A DNA stretch of 64,000 nt, from the NCBI GenBank assembly GCA_036677685.1, contig JAVBWA010000033.1, forward strand, positions 1 to 64,000. The letters are read 5' to 3'. Position numbers and translations under genes: made by a program. This DNA is from JAQUBU01 sp036677685 (GTDB lineage: Bacteria > Bacillota > Syntrophomonadia > Syntrophomonadales > Syntrophomonadaceae). Shown here piece by piece: positions 1 to 9,009 of the stretch (position 1 is its first letter; each line of letters opens with the position of its first letter). Under the pieces are notes generated by a model. The model did not search any database, was not told the DNA's origin, and was given only the letters and a program-made list of their open reading frames with translations.

Positions 1-46
1 CTTCCGGCAACCTGTTCCTACGTCTCTCTCGCTTCTTCTTTTCCAT
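1..46 (-). CDS. 5' end of a gene leaving the window, basic N-terminus
   Basis: An ATG read on the minus strand at 46-44 has GGAGG at the right distance upstream (56-60) and opens a frame that runs off the left edge. The 15 visible residues begin MEKKKRERRR and are almost all charged and basic. Nothing more can be said about function; a basic head of this kind is seen in many cytosolic and membrane proteins. The call rests only on the start codon and ribosome-binding site. Confidence 0.45.
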   Translation of the reverse strand, partial: MEKKKRERRRNRLPE

Positions 47-254
47 AAACAAAATCCTCCATCTGGTGTTATTTTACCATCTGAAGGATTTACACAAATA
101 TTTTTACACTCTCAAATGGAATAATCATACAAATTTTGTGCGATTTATATTTCAGGCTCAAAAATCAGCTATTAGCCGATATTTGAGCCTATTTCATGCG
201 CAAAACTTCCGATTGTCCCCTTCAAGAACCGTCCTCGCGTCTTTTAACTTCTTC

Positions 255-710
255 TTAATCGAAGATGCCTGAATTATCTGACTTAATATCTTCTGCTTTA
301 AGCTCAGTTACAATAGTGGTATTTATTTTAAATGAACCAATTACTGTTTTACCATCTTGATCATACAACGGTATTTCATGTGATTGAGCCTTATTTTCCT
401 GAGTTATTTTAATAGCTTCCTCGGGAGTTTTTGGCATATCACCATTCAAGTCAGATTTCTTAACATATCCAGATTCACCTTTAGTACCACATGCCCAAAT
501 CAGATCAGGTTCAGTTTCTATAGATTCGGCTTTAGAACTTGAACCATAAGTTTGTCCATTTTCGTTAACTTTGTATTTAGGTGCTGAATTAGTATTCTCT
601 TTATTATTCTCAGCCAATGCTAAATTTACTCCATACGATCCCACTACAATTCCTATACATAATGTACTACTAATAATTATAGTCCGTAATCCTGTAGATT
701 TAAATCCCAT
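255..710 (-). CDS. Secreted or membrane-anchored hypothetical protein
   Basis: This 151-residue protein has a lysine/arginine head followed by a hydrophobic stretch at about residues 9-32 ending ALA-EN, a plausible signal peptide or anchor. The rest is polar and Ser/Thr/Asn-rich with no Cys lipobox. GGAGGG lies just upstream of the ATG. It lies 16 bases downstream of another secreted-protein gene on the same strand, so the pair is probably one transcript. I do not recognise the family. A short YVKKSDL-like stretch resembles uncharacterised Bacillus and Clostridium exported proteins, but I cannot assign a role. Confidence 0.7.
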   Translation of the reverse strand: MGFKSTGLRTIIISSTLCIGIVVGSYGVNLALAENNKENTNSAPKYKVNENGQTYGSSSKAESIETEPDLIWACGTKGESGYVKKSDLNGDMPKTPEEAIKITQENKAQSHEIPLYDQDGKTVIGSFKINTTIVTELKAEDIKSDNSGIFD

Positions 711-726
711 TTAATATCCCTCCTTA

Positions 727-1182
727 TTATGGATTAACAATTGGACTTTGATTCGTAGAATACGTATTATATCCGTTCCCATTATATGCAGCTGTCTTTC
801 CCTTGCTATAAATTGCTACCACACTTCCAACTCCATATGTTCCGATCATACTTTGTACTTCATTATTGTTGTAAGCCCATGTCCCCGTCCACATTAATTG
901 ACCATCAGATTTATATATATCTGGACGAACACCCATATATCCGGCTGGTATGCTAACCTCAGTATTTGAAGTACAAGCAACTACACGAGCTTCGACATAC
1001 TCATTATTGTCACTATAAGCTATTGCACGATTCTTATAACCATAACCATTTACTGGACCATAAAGTTTCCAGTCACTATAAGTAGTAGTTGCATATGCCA
1101 TCATCGTGGTAAAACCAAGAAAGATACCTATTAATAGTGCACAAGCTATTGGTTTGACATTGTGCTTAATTATCGAAACCAT
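727..1182 (-). CDS. Secreted hypothetical protein, first gene of a two-gene unit
   Basis: The 151-residue product has an N-terminal hydrophobic segment (about residues 11-31, ending AYA-TT) typical of a Sec signal peptide. The mature part is rich in Tyr, Asn, Gly and Ser and probably folds as beta-strands outside the cell. AAGGAGGG precedes the ATG by 7-8 bases. The downstream gene at 255-710 is also exported and follows after 16 bases. Function is unknown. The composition would fit a small exported surface, coat or bacteriocin-like protein, but nothing in the sequence decides between these. Confidence 0.7.
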   Translation of the reverse strand: MVSIIKHNVKPIACALLIGIFLGFTTMMAYATTTYSDWKLYGPVNGYGYKNRAIAYSDNNEYVEARVVACTSNTEVSIPAGYMGVRPDIYKSDGQLMWTGTWAYNNNEVQSMIGTYGVGSVVAIYSKGKTAAYNGNGYNTYSTNQSPIVNP

Positions 1183-1936
1183 TAAAATTCCCTCCTTTTT
1201 GATTATATAGAAATCCCTAAATATTACCTTCGTTCCTTTTCAATTCCATGTATTTATTTTAATTTAAATAAATTATAATACAATTTCAAACATAATTTTA
1301 AGAATGTTATAAACCAGTTGCGAGGCGCCATGCAAGCATTTCTGTAATGAAGTAGAGGGAAGGAAAATAAAAATCCTTGTATAAAGAAAAGGGAGCCTGA
1401 AAGCGTAAATGCTCAACAACAAGATGCTTAACTGGATTACATCATGGAGTAATGCTCCCAACAGGTCTTTAGACTGATAAGACTAATATTAACCACCCAG
1501 TAATTAATGGTCTTCTTTTCAACAAGTTTCCCGCCTAGTAGATTGTTATTTGGTAAATTTTCAATTTACAGTTTATCTTATCGCACTCATAGGCACCACA
1601 TCCTCAATTTGCTTACATTCTTCTACCACTTATTGGTATCTAATAACTAGATGATTAAGCACTCAAAAAGGTTGACAGAAATTTAAAATTTTTTGAAGAG
1701 TCTGATGTTCTTTTTGCTTCCAATTTTTGGGATGATATAATGTTGTCAGGGGATGGTTCTATTGACACCTTTTTAAAAAGTCATCCCCTTGACCCCCGAT
1801 CTTTTATCGTTTTCTGTACAACCCATCTATTAATTCCAACAAATCAGCTATTGACCGAACAGAAAGTCTTGTATTCTTCTTTAATTATAGAATTAGATTT
1901 ATTCGAGTTTCTTTGTTGTTAATCAGTTCTTGTAAT
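1183..1936. other. AT-rich stretch without a convincing gene
   Basis: About 750 bases. Short open frames occur on both strands, but none has a ribosome-binding site or protein-like composition. The right part runs into the IS110-type remnant at 1937, so some of it may be decayed insertion-sequence DNA. I see no tRNA, terminator or promoter I would defend. Confidence 0.5.
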
Positions 1937-2121
1937 AATCCTTTAGCTCGCAAGCAAGCATTAATTGCAGTAGCTGTAAAGCTGAGTAAGATTATGTTGA
2001 CCGTGTGTCAAAAAAGCAGGAACTGTATGATCCCGATAAAGTAGGCAACCAGGCAGCCATGTTAGTCACCGCCGATAGCGGTCGACAAGTGAGCGCGGAT
2101 TTCTCCATCAGGACAACATAA
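1937..2121 (+). pseudogene. 3' remnant of an IS110-family transposase
   Basis: Reading from 1937 gives NPLARKQALIAVAVKLSKIM, which matches the conserved C-terminal tail of IS110/IS116/IS902-type (DEDD) transposases. A frame change near 2000-2015 is needed to continue into KKQELYDPDKVGNQAAM and a stop at 2119-2121. Only about the last 60 codons remain; the DEDD catalytic domain and most of the serine-containing domain are gone. It is therefore a dead fragment. Identification rests on recognising the tail by eye, without a database match. Confidence 0.6.
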
Positions 2122-2290
2122 GTTGACCCCGCAATTAAGACAAAAAGCCGCACTGGCTCCGGTAAGCCGAACGAAGGAATGTAGAGATCCGAATAGGATA
2201 CTCCGGAAGACATGATAGGGTTGTGTTACGGAGAAAACTCCAAGTGGGTTTGGCATAGCTGTAAAGGTTCCTGGTGGGTTTGAATGCTGT
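2122..2290 (+). mobile_element. Possible right end of the IS110/IS1111-type element
   Basis: The 170 bases after the transposase remnant contain no gene but are rich in short G-purine and pyrimidine blocks (around 2155-2255). This contrasts with the AT-rich DNA on either side. In this family the non-coding ends encode the guide (bridge or seeker) RNA: upstream of the transposase in the IS110 group and downstream in the IS1111 group. Whether this segment held such an RNA is an inference from position. The outer boundary is not defined. Confidence 0.3.
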
Positions 2291-2414
2291 ACTTTGCTAA
2301 CACCATATTTGTACAGATTAGTTTTTTAATAACATCTTTTTAAGTTGCAAATATTGTGATTTTGAGAGATATATTAAAGATTCTATTAAATTATTGAGAT
2401 AGGAGGTATCTTAA

Positions 2415-2849
2415 ATGAGTGAATTATATTTTATTGATAATAATCTCGGCTTTAAAGATAATTTCCCTTATGACTTGTATGAAACACTATGGAAGCAATT
2501 ATTTATTTATATGCTGGATAAGGCGGACTTGATCAGAATGTTCCTGGATGTAGATTGTATTCCCCCCTACTGGAAGATTTTTTCTGAAAATTTTGTACCA
2601 GATAACATCATAAACGGGGATTGGATTTTCAACGTAAAAGACTTTAAAGAGAAAGTAATTGATCATATCGATATTATTTATCATATTAGTATTCATCAGG
2701 TATTAGAGAAAAATGGGGAGGAAATGTTTTTCACCTATGATATGCCCAGTTCAATTTCCTTGTTAATCGAAAATAATTATGAACTGCAAGATATCAAGAC
2801 TATTTTAGAGCAAAACGGGATTAGTAAAACCGAATTGAAACTTGGGTGA
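2415..2849 (+). CDS. Acidic hypothetical protein of 144 residues
   Basis: A strong ribosome-binding site (AGGAGG at 2402-2407) lies 7-8 bases before the ATG, so the gene is probably real. The product is acidic, soluble and rich in Ile, Asp and aromatic residues, with no signal peptide, transmembrane helix or Cys motif. It stands alone between degraded insertion-sequence DNA and a non-coding stretch. I do not recognise it. Single acidic genes in such settings are often immunity proteins or orphan cargo, but that is a guess. Confidence 0.6.
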   Translation: MSELYFIDNNLGFKDNFPYDLYETLWKQLFIYMLDKADLIRMFLDVDCIPPYWKIFSENFVPDNIINGDWIFNVKDFKEKVIDHIDIIYHISIHQVLEKNGEEMFFTYDMPSSISLLIENNYELQDIKTILEQNGISKTELKLG

Positions 2850-3409
2850 TTTATTAATGAATAATACCTCAAACAATAAAAGGAGAATCTTTTTTGAAAT
2901 ATTCACAGTCACTGCCTGATTAGTGAAGCTCCCGTTTGTAGGGTATCATTTGCAGGTTTTGAACTAAGTTTAAGAATATTTTGCAATTCTTGAGTAATTA
3001 GATATTAGTGGGTTGCTATGACAAAAAGTATGCAACTAGAAGAATGCCCTCGAAATGTACCAATAGGTAAAAATGAGTATAATTATATCATTGGAGTTAA
3101 GTGTGCCAAATAATGCAAATATCAAGAGGGATCATCTAATAGGTGCTATAGTAATGCCCATTCATTCACCCTGGAAGACTAGAGGAAATGATAGTGAATA
3201 AACCTGAAGATGCCGGACCTGATTCCCTAAGGCATTTGGCTGTAGAGAACTACTATGCAAAAATAGTCAATGTTGTTCCTTATTTAAGGAACGTATCGAA
3301 CTGAAGGATGTCATTATATTGTGCTCCCCACTGGGTATACAATACCATATACTACTTTCGGTACAGATTCTACATGGCAGTCCTATCCATAGAAGTGTGA
3401 GGTTCTGTT
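2850..3409. other. No gene recognised
   Basis: About 560 AT-rich bases. Short stretches in the middle (3140-3300) look faintly protein-coding but are interrupted by stops in every frame and have no ribosome-binding site, so they may be relics. No structured element was found. Confidence 0.4.
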
Positions 3410-3709
3410 TTGGGCGAAATGAATACATTTATAAAAAAGGTATTGTTAAATACAGTAACTACAATATGGGTGCTAATAGCCTTTACTACAATCGTTGTTT
3501 TCTGGTTTCCAGGATCCATTTCTTTTGGAGCTAAGGTATATGGAATTAACATTCCTACTATAACTACTAAAAATATAGCAATACTACTAGTTATTATTCT
3601 GGGGATAATGGGAGCAACATATAAAAATTCTATAAACAAAATGAAGCATTTTTTAATCATCTTATCCCTGGCAATTATATTAGGCCATGTCATCACCTTA
3701 ATCTTTTAA
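3410..3709 (+). CDS. Small membrane protein with about three helices
   Basis: The 99-residue product has hydrophobic segments at roughly residues 12-34, 53-70 and 78-98, joined by short polar loops, so an integral membrane protein is expected. No catalytic or transport signature is visible. No strong Shine-Dalgarno sequence precedes the ATG; an internal ATG at codon 4 (3419) is an alternative. It stands alone and looks like cargo or an orphan gene. Confidence 0.5.
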   Translation: MGEMNTFIKKVLLNTVTTIWVLIAFTTIVVFWFPGSISFGAKVYGINIPTITTKNIAILLVIILGIMGATYKNSINKMKHFLIILSLAIILGHVITLIF

Positions 3710-3718
3710 TATATTACA

Positions 3719-3950
3719 TTGCGGCGGAAGGGATAAGCGGTTATGAGTTTGGGCCGGTGATACATACTGGTTTGGAGCATATGCGAAAAAAAATATACCA
3801 GTTCATATCCACCAGTATTCTGCCGCCTTTGAGCAAACAAATGCATGTTGAACCCATGCCCAATGCGTACTGTCAGTCTGGTTCTGGCGGCTATAGGAAC
3901 AATTGGTTCTGCTTTGTTTTATCTGGCAGAAATACAGGGTACGGGACTAA
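3719..3950 (+). other. Coding-like remnant between two genes
   Basis: From 3719 one frame reads IAAEGISGYEFGPVIHTGLE and stays open to about 3975, while another frame gives a hydrophobic tail from 3868. Neither has a start with a ribosome-binding site, and both run into the 3' end of the reductase on the other strand. This looks like the end of a lost gene. The family is not recognised. Confidence 0.25.
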
Positions 3951-4886
3951 TTATATTTGGAACATCCCTTCATAAGCTTTGATGATGTCAAGCAAAGTTT
4001 TGTTAATAGGAGTCGGAACCTTATACTTTTGCCCCAGTTCCACCACGGTGCCGGCGAAAATATCCACTTCGGTTGGCCGGCGGGCTTCAATATCCTGAAG
4101 CATGGAGGTTTTACCGGCGGGAGAGAGCTTATCGACCACTTCCAACCACTCATCAATATCGGTCCGGGTTAGTTTGATTCCGGCCACCTGGGCGATATCA
4201 ATGACTTCTTGCATGGAAGCTGTCATTAATTCACGGGCTTTCTTGACCTTTTGAAACACCCCATAGGGCGCTCCAAGCACTGCCGAAACCTGATTGACCC
4301 CTACATTGACCATGAATTTCCACCATAACACCTTCATCATATCTTCGGGAATGGAATAGTTTATTTGAGTTCTTTCCCAAAATTCCTTTAGTTTAAAAAC
4401 ATTAGTCGAATACTGACCGGGAGAATTGGTTTTTTGCCCAAATGAGATCATCCCCAGGTTCTGATAGGTCGTCGCGGTGCCTTGACGTACCGCATCAATG
4501 CCTATAGATATCGAATAAAGGACTTTGTCCATTCCATATGCGTTTCCAATGATTTCCTCACTGCTGATGCCGTTGAGCAGGGAGAGAATAATGGTATCAT
4601 TGCCGACATGGTTTTTAACCTGTCTTACGGCCTCATCCAGATTATAAAACTTAACGCCGAAAATAAGCAGATCTGCAGGCTCGCATTTTTCAAACGGTTC
4701 AACAACCTTAAGCCGATAATCCCGGCCGTTGACATTAACGCCGTCGGCCCGATATTTTTCAGCCCGGGCTCCTTCAGCAATTATACTGATATTATCCTGG
4801 GGCACAAATTTTTGTATTTGACTGAAGAACGCGCTGCCCAAAGCCCCAAGACCAATTAGCGAGATTTTTTCGATATTAATCATCAT
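3951..4886 (-). CDS. 2-dehydropantoate 2-reductase family protein (PanE/ApbA-like)
   Basis: The protein of about 311 residues starts with an NAD(P)-binding Rossmann motif, GLGALGS. It has the two-domain layout of ketopantoate reductases, including the LLNGISSEEII region and the helical C-terminal domain with a KxxxN-type segment (WKFMVNVGVN). These enzymes reduce ketopantoate to pantoate with NADPH for coenzyme A synthesis. Many paralogues act on other 2-oxo acids, and no panB or panC is nearby, so the true substrate is open. I place the start at the second ATG cluster because GGCGGTG precedes it; an ATG four codons upstream (4898) is possible. Confidence 0.8.
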   Translation of the reverse strand: MMINIEKISLIGLGALGSAFFSQIQKFVPQDNISIIAEGARAEKYRADGVNVNGRDYRLKVVEPFEKCEPADLLIFGVKFYNLDEAVRQVKNHVGNDTIILSLLNGISSEEIIGNAYGMDKVLYSISIGIDAVRQGTATTYQNLGMISFGQKTNSPGQYSTNVFKLKEFWERTQINYSIPEDMMKVLWWKFMVNVGVNQVSAVLGAPYGVFQKVKKARELMTASMQEVIDIAQVAGIKLTRTDIDEWLEVVDKLSPAGKTSMLQDIEARRPTEVDIFAGTVVELGQKYKVPTPINKTLLDIIKAYEGMFQI

Positions 4887-5372
4887 TTCACCGCCCATGT
4901 GGGAAAAATTTCTTGCTTAAGCCGAGCTTTATCTTATTCAAGGCTCTGTTAAATAATAACATAATAAGTAAAATGTATTTTGATAAAATGGGAAAAAGCG
5001 AATATAGCCGTATAGTTGTCGACTTAAAACTATGCTTATGCTTTTGAATACATCATATAAGCGGTGTGTGCAGCGTGATATATGGTTTAAATATATAAGC
5101 CGACCAATCCGTAAAGACAGGTGGCTATACTGTTTCACAGTAGATGAAAACAGTGAATTTAAGGTCTATACGCAAAGCTGCAAAGAATTTGAGAAAAACT
5201 GTTTCATTATTAAGTCTTTAAGCATAAAATAATCCTTGGGCCTAAAGCTTACTTTCCAGCTATGACCTTTTACTGTCTTTACACGGTATTCCCTGATTAT
5301 TGAACTATAAGCACTGGATATAATAATAAAGTGTAATGAACGATGCTAATAAAATATTTTGGTGGTGAAAAT
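4887..5372. other. Intergenic stretch without a supported gene
   Basis: About 490 AT-rich bases between the reductase and the radical-SAM gene, which diverge here, so promoters for both should lie inside. I could not pick convincing -35/-10 pairs. Short frames at 5032-5232 have no ribosome-binding site. Confidence 0.4.
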
Positions 5373-6371
5373 GTGCCGGCAGTTGAAGCAATGTTTTATG
5401 AAAAGATTTCTCAGAATAAAGTGCGATGCCTGCTTTGCCCGCATCACTGTTTACTGGGTGAAGGACAGTTGGGATTATGCCGGGTAAGAATAAACAGCGG
5501 CCAGGATTTGAATACCTTAAACTATGGAGAAATATCATCTTTGGCTCTGGACCCGATAGAGAAAAAACCCCTTTACCATTTTCATCCGGGGAAAATGATA
5601 CTTTCGGCCGGCAGCTTTGGCTGTAATTTATTCTGCGGCTTTTGCCAGAATCATTCTCTTGCTCATGGTGATCCGGAAACACAGGCGATAAAACCGGAGG
5701 GGCTGGTAAGGATAACCGAGAACACGATTCGCGAAGGCTCCATCGGTCTGGCATTTACTTATAATGAGCCAGGCATCTGGTATGAATATATCATGGAGAC
5801 CGCCCCTCGGCTGCAGGAACAGGGTCTGAAATGCGTGCTGGTCACCAACGGTTATATTGAACAAAAACCCCTGGAGCAATTGCTGCCTTATGTGGATGCC
5901 TTGAATATAGATGTGAAAGCATTTAGCGAGGACTTTTACCGCCGCAATTGCAAAGGGCAGTTGGCAGCCGTCAAGGCCAGTGTGGAAAAAGCGGTGGAGC
6001 AAACCCATGTCGAGATAACCACCCTGCTGATTCCCGGTGAAAATGACGACCCGGAAGAAATAAGAGAACTGGCCCGGTGGATGGCCAGCCTTAATCCCAA
6101 TATGCCCCTTCATCTTTCCCGTTATCACCCGGCTTACCATTTTGAAAAGGAAGCTACGGCACCGGCCCTTTTATATAGAAGCCGGGATACGGCCCGGGAA
6201 TTCTTGAACTTTGTTTATATCGGCAACTTGATGACTGAGGAAAACCATACTTGCTGTCAGGTCTGCGGGGAACCGCTTATAAAGCGAAATATTTATCAGG
6301 TCAGCAACGTAGGCTTGGAAGATGGACAATGCATATACTGCGGCAGTGAGGTTGACTACATTATCAATTAA
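5373..6371 (+). CDS. amrS: Radical SAM protein of the AmmeMemoRadiSam (AmrS) type
   Basis: The protein has the features of this pyruvate-formate-lyase-activase-like family. There is an N-terminal CxxC/H cluster (CLLCPHHC), the radical SAM CxxxCxxC motif in GCNLFCGFCQNH, a TYNEP segment, and a C-terminal zinc-type pair (CQVCG...CIYCG). The radical SAM motif binds a [4Fe-4S] cluster that cleaves S-adenosylmethionine. The family's physiological reaction is not settled; it usually travels with AMMECR1 and Memo-like genes, which are not nearby. I prefer the GTG start at 5373: GGTGGTG precedes it by five bases and it gives the usual short N-terminus. The longer ATG start at 5343 lacks a ribosome-binding site. 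Confidence 0.85.
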   Translation: MPAVEAMFYEKISQNKVRCLLCPHHCLLGEGQLGLCRVRINSGQDLNTLNYGEISSLALDPIEKKPLYHFHPGKMILSAGSFGCNLFCGFCQNHSLAHGDPETQAIKPEGLVRITENTIREGSIGLAFTYNEPGIWYEYIMETAPRLQEQGLKCVLVTNGYIEQKPLEQLLPYVDALNIDVKAFSEDFYRRNCKGQLAAVKASVEKAVEQTHVEITTLLIPGENDDPEEIRELARWMASLNPNMPLHLSRYHPAYHFEKEATAPALLYRSRDTAREFLNFVYIGNLMTEENHTCCQVCGEPLIKRNIYQVSNVGLEDGQCIYCGSEVDYIIN

Positions 6372-6400
6372 GGGTCTGAGTTTGGGACAAAAGATTGAGG

Positions 6401-6440
6401 AAATAAAAAAGAAGAGGAAGAGCAAACGCTCTTCCTCTTC
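6401..6440. terminator. Strong hairpin, probable terminator
   Basis: A perfect 13-bp stem (6411-6423 with 6428-6440) closes a 4-base loop just after the radical-SAM gene. The A-run lies on the left side (6401-6410), so the canonical U-tract is on the minus-strand transcript. On the plus strand it may still stop or protect the 3' end. Confidence 0.6.
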
Positions 6441-6482
6441 TGTATATGAAAGCTCCCGGATAATCCGGTAGCTATTCAAGCT

Positions 6483-6615
6483 ATAACGAGCGAAAATATG
6501 TCCCCGCTTCTTAAAGTGGACGGGTTCCTATTAACAAAACAGGCGGCGGGTTCTAGTCCCTCGCCTTGTTGCAGCGGTGTGTAGAAATGTTCAGCAGTTT
6601 CTACCGATGCTTAAA
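6483..6615 (+). repeat. Dispersed structured repeat, copy A
   Basis: About 133 bases, recognised by the series CGAGCGAAAATATGTCCCCG, then TTCCTATTAACAAAACAGG, GGGTTCTAGTCCC, a CGCCTTGTTGCA block and a GCAGTTTCT end. It lies between two genes in the same orientation. The stem AGGCGG/TCGCCT closes around the GGGTTCTAGTCCC hairpin. See the finding on this family. Confidence 0.8.
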
Positions 6616-7011
6616 AGATATAATACCCACAATTAAGAATATGAATTCACGCCGGCAAGTGTTACAAGACATTATGACCAAGAGGGTGGCTGAGCCAGCC
6701 CAACATTATAATCCGGGTGCTTAAATCCCTGTGATGAAAATGAAGGTCGGTGCATTTCTGAAACACCCTTGACCACTTGCCTGCGGTGGCTATAATTAAC
6801 AATTAAGGAAAGGATTAATACGAACGAGCGAAGATAACTGATGGTTGGGAATCAAGTAGAAGCCTGCTACAGTCGTATCAAAATATCAAGCAAAACGTTT
6901 TAAAGTAATCCGGTTTGTAACACTTTGCTGACTAAAGACATCACCGCCATCTTGGGAACTTCTTGAGCATCAGTATTTTAACGTCCGGCTGAGATGGAGT
7001 GATAAGGAAAC
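6616..7011. other. Leader region of the PilZ gene, nothing recognised
   Basis: About 400 bases with patches of GC-rich inverted sequence (for example 6680-6780). Because the downstream gene is a PilZ protein I looked for a cyclic-di-GMP riboswitch, but neither class I nor class II core sequences are visible. The last part holds the ribosome-binding region for the ATG at 7012. Confidence 0.4.
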
Positions 7012-7689
7012 ATGAATATCCAGGTAACTAAAGAATTTTTAGATGCAATCTTCAAATCCAATAGACTACTGGAAATTCAGTTGGAAGTTCCGGGTGGTGA
7101 AGAGACGGAAGGAGAATTTTTCCCGGGGCATGTTGAGCAAGCCGGCTTAAAAACCATAGCCATAGCTTCTTTAACCCCCGGAGGTTTCCCGGTTCCGGTT
7201 CGCATAGGGGCCATTGTTTCTTTGCGCATGTTCAGGTTTGGCTGTCTTTACACCTTTCAGGCTCAAGTTCAGGGCAGGCAAAAAGAACCCCTGGCAGTTG
7301 TCATTCTTTCCACACCCAGGAGCATAAATAAACTGCAGTTGCGTGATTGGGTGCGCATAAAGCTTGATGTTCCGATTTACTACCGAATGGCTGGATATCC
7401 CGTAGATTATTACAGGTCCATTGGCTATGATATCAGTGGCGGAGGAATTTGCCTGCTGACTAATCATTTTATTGATATTGATACCTTGCTGGATTTGAAA
7501 ATAAAGCTCCCCGATCTTCTTATACCAGCCATTGGACGGGTTAAAAGGTGTTCGATACACGATGGGGCAACCTTTTATAGAACGGGAATACAGTATGAAC
7601 AGATCGATGAAAGGCACCAGGAAGAAATAATTTCTTACATATTTCTGAAGCAAAGAGAAATCATCAATAAAGGCATAGGCTACTTCTAA
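7012..7689 (+). CDS. PilZ-domain protein with YcgR-like N-terminal domain
   Basis: The 225-residue protein has a beta-rich N-terminal half (about 1-105) followed by a PilZ domain (about 106-220). The PilZ half carries LRDWVRIKLDVPIYY, corresponding to the RxxxR side of the cyclic-di-GMP site, and a DISGGGICL motif matching D/NxSxxG. Such proteins bind cyclic di-GMP and usually alter motility or surface behaviour. The first Arg pair is less canonical (the conserved RxxxR reads RDWVR), so binding is likely but not certain. It stands alone. A GGDEF/HD-GYP protein at 30.3-32.6 kb could supply or remove the ligand. Confidence 0.8.
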   Translation: MNIQVTKEFLDAIFKSNRLLEIQLEVPGGEETEGEFFPGHVEQAGLKTIAIASLTPGGFPVPVRIGAIVSLRMFRFGCLYTFQAQVQGRQKEPLAVVILSTPRSINKLQLRDWVRIKLDVPIYYRMAGYPVDYYRSIGYDISGGGICLLTNHFIDIDTLLDLKIKLPDLLIPAIGRVKRCSIHDGATFYRTGIQYEQIDERHQEEIISYIFLKQREIINKGIGYF

Positions 7690-7810
7690 ACCTCTTAAGA
7701 CCCATATCATGTCTTTCTCGTAAGCTAGTTTCATATGTGTATAATTATCTTTTCGGCTATAGTAGAATTATTGGTGAGTACTGGGAATATTGATAATTGG
7801 AGGCGGATTT

Positions 7811-8638
7811 ATGCTGGAATTACCGGAGGCCTCGAACATTGCCCAACAGATTAAACATACCCTCAAGGGGAAACGAATTGCCCGGGTGCTTGCCGGTTAT
7901 TCACCCCATAAATTTGCCTGGTATTATGGCGACCCGGAGAAATTCAACGACTTGTTAATCGGGAAGACCATTGATGGGGCAGATGGTTATGGTGGTCTGG
8001 TGGAGATCAAGGCGGGCGGCACCTGTATTTTATTTGGTGATGGAGTGGGGCTGCGATTTCATGTCAAAGATGCCAAACGAGCCCCCAAACATCAGCTTTT
8101 ACTTGAATTCGCAGATGCTTCGGCGCTCAGCGCATCGGTGCAGATGTACGGTGGATTAGGGGCTTTTGCGGAAGGGGATTTGGACAATCCTTATTACACA
8201 GTGGCGCGGGAAAAGCCTTCCCCATTATCGAAGGAGTTTGATGAAGAATATTTTATGCGGATGATTTCTCAACCTGAACTGCAAAAACTCAGCGCCAAGG
8301 CTTTTCTGGCCACCGAACAGCGTATTCCGGGGCTCGGCAACGGGGTTTTGCAGGACATATTATATAATGCTTCGATACATCCCAAGCAAAAAATCAATAA
8401 GCTGGCTGAAGTTGAAAAGGAAGAACTTTATAAATCGCTAAGAGAAACTCTGGCGGTTATGACTGCGCAAGGCGGAAGAAACACGGAAAAGGATCTGTAT
8501 GGTCAGGCCGGCGGTTATATTACACAGATGAGTAAAAATACAGCGGGTAAAACCTGCTCCCGGTGCGGCACAGGCATTAAGAAAGAAACTTATTTGGGTG
8601 GCAGCATCTACTATTGCGAAGGTTGCCAGAAGCTATAG
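7811..8638 (+). CDS. Fpg/Nei-family DNA glycosylase-like protein with altered key residues
   Basis: The product of about 275 residues has the Fpg/MutM fold signals: MLELPE at the N-terminus, the LGNGVLQDILY helix-two-turn-helix region near residue 175, and a C-terminal zinc finger (CSRCG...YYCEGCQ). In active Fpg enzymes the residue after Met is the catalytic proline; here it is Leu, with Glu3 kept. The zinc-finger arginine of the GR-x-T-x-xC motif is replaced by GG. Base-excision chemistry may therefore be changed or lost. The start is fixed by GGAGG at 7799-7803; upstream codons have no ribosome-binding site. Confidence 0.8.
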   Translation: MLELPEASNIAQQIKHTLKGKRIARVLAGYSPHKFAWYYGDPEKFNDLLIGKTIDGADGYGGLVEIKAGGTCILFGDGVGLRFHVKDAKRAPKHQLLLEFADASALSASVQMYGGLGAFAEGDLDNPYYTVAREKPSPLSKEFDEEYFMRMISQPELQKLSAKAFLATEQRIPGLGNGVLQDILYNASIHPKQKINKLAEVEKEELYKSLRETLAVMTAQGGRNTEKDLYGQAGGYITQMSKNTAGKTCSRCGTGIKKETYLGGSIYYCEGCQKL

Positions 8639-8705
8639 TGGCAGGACAAATTCTTAAAATAAAGTTTAATAAGCTATTGTAAAAATATACATCCGAATGT
8701 ATAAT

Positions 8706-8838
8706 TATAACGAAGCAAAAATATGTCCCCGGCTTCTTTAATCGGTCGGGGTCCTATTAGCAAAACAGGCGGTGCAGGTTTCTCACCTCATTGCAGCGAT
8801 AGGTTGAAACTGCTCCGCAATTTCTTGCGATGCTTGAA
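8706..8838 (+). repeat. Dispersed structured repeat, copy B
   Basis: A more diverged copy, recognised by CGAAGCAAAAATATGTCCCC, TCCTATTAGCAAAACAGGCGG, a changed hairpin GGTTTCTCACC, and GAAACTGCTCCGCAATTTC. It sits between the glycosylase and argC in the same orientation as copy A. Confidence 0.75.
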
Positions 8839-8972
8839 CAGATTCCAATCCGGAGTTTCATAAATTCCGGATTTATTATTTGCAATAGGGACATTGCCCG
8901 AACGCAAGCAGGATTTTATAGTAATAGAGATGTATAGCGCAAAACCACTAAAAATAAAAGATTAGGTTAAAA

Positions 8973-8987
8973 GGGGTGTGTCCCCGT
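8973..8987 (+). repeat. Short REP-like sequence, pairs with an inverted copy after argJ
   Basis: GGGGTGTGTCCCCGT lies just before the argC ribosome-binding site. Its exact reverse complement lies at 11332-11346, beyond argJ. The GGGGTGTGTCCCC core is a small palindrome-like hairpin of the kind found as REP elements near RAYT transposases in many Firmicutes; that link is an inference. Confidence 0.5.
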
Positions 8988-9009
8988 ACATTAAAGGAGG
9001 AGACCAAAT

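Noticed and set aside
6616..7011. Possible cyclic-di-GMP riboswitch before the PilZ gene
   Set aside because: Neither the class I nor the class II conserved core could be found.
8839..9009. Possible T-box or ArgR-controlled leader before argC
   Set aside because: No T-box GGTGG-type sequence and no convincing ARG-box palindrome were seen.
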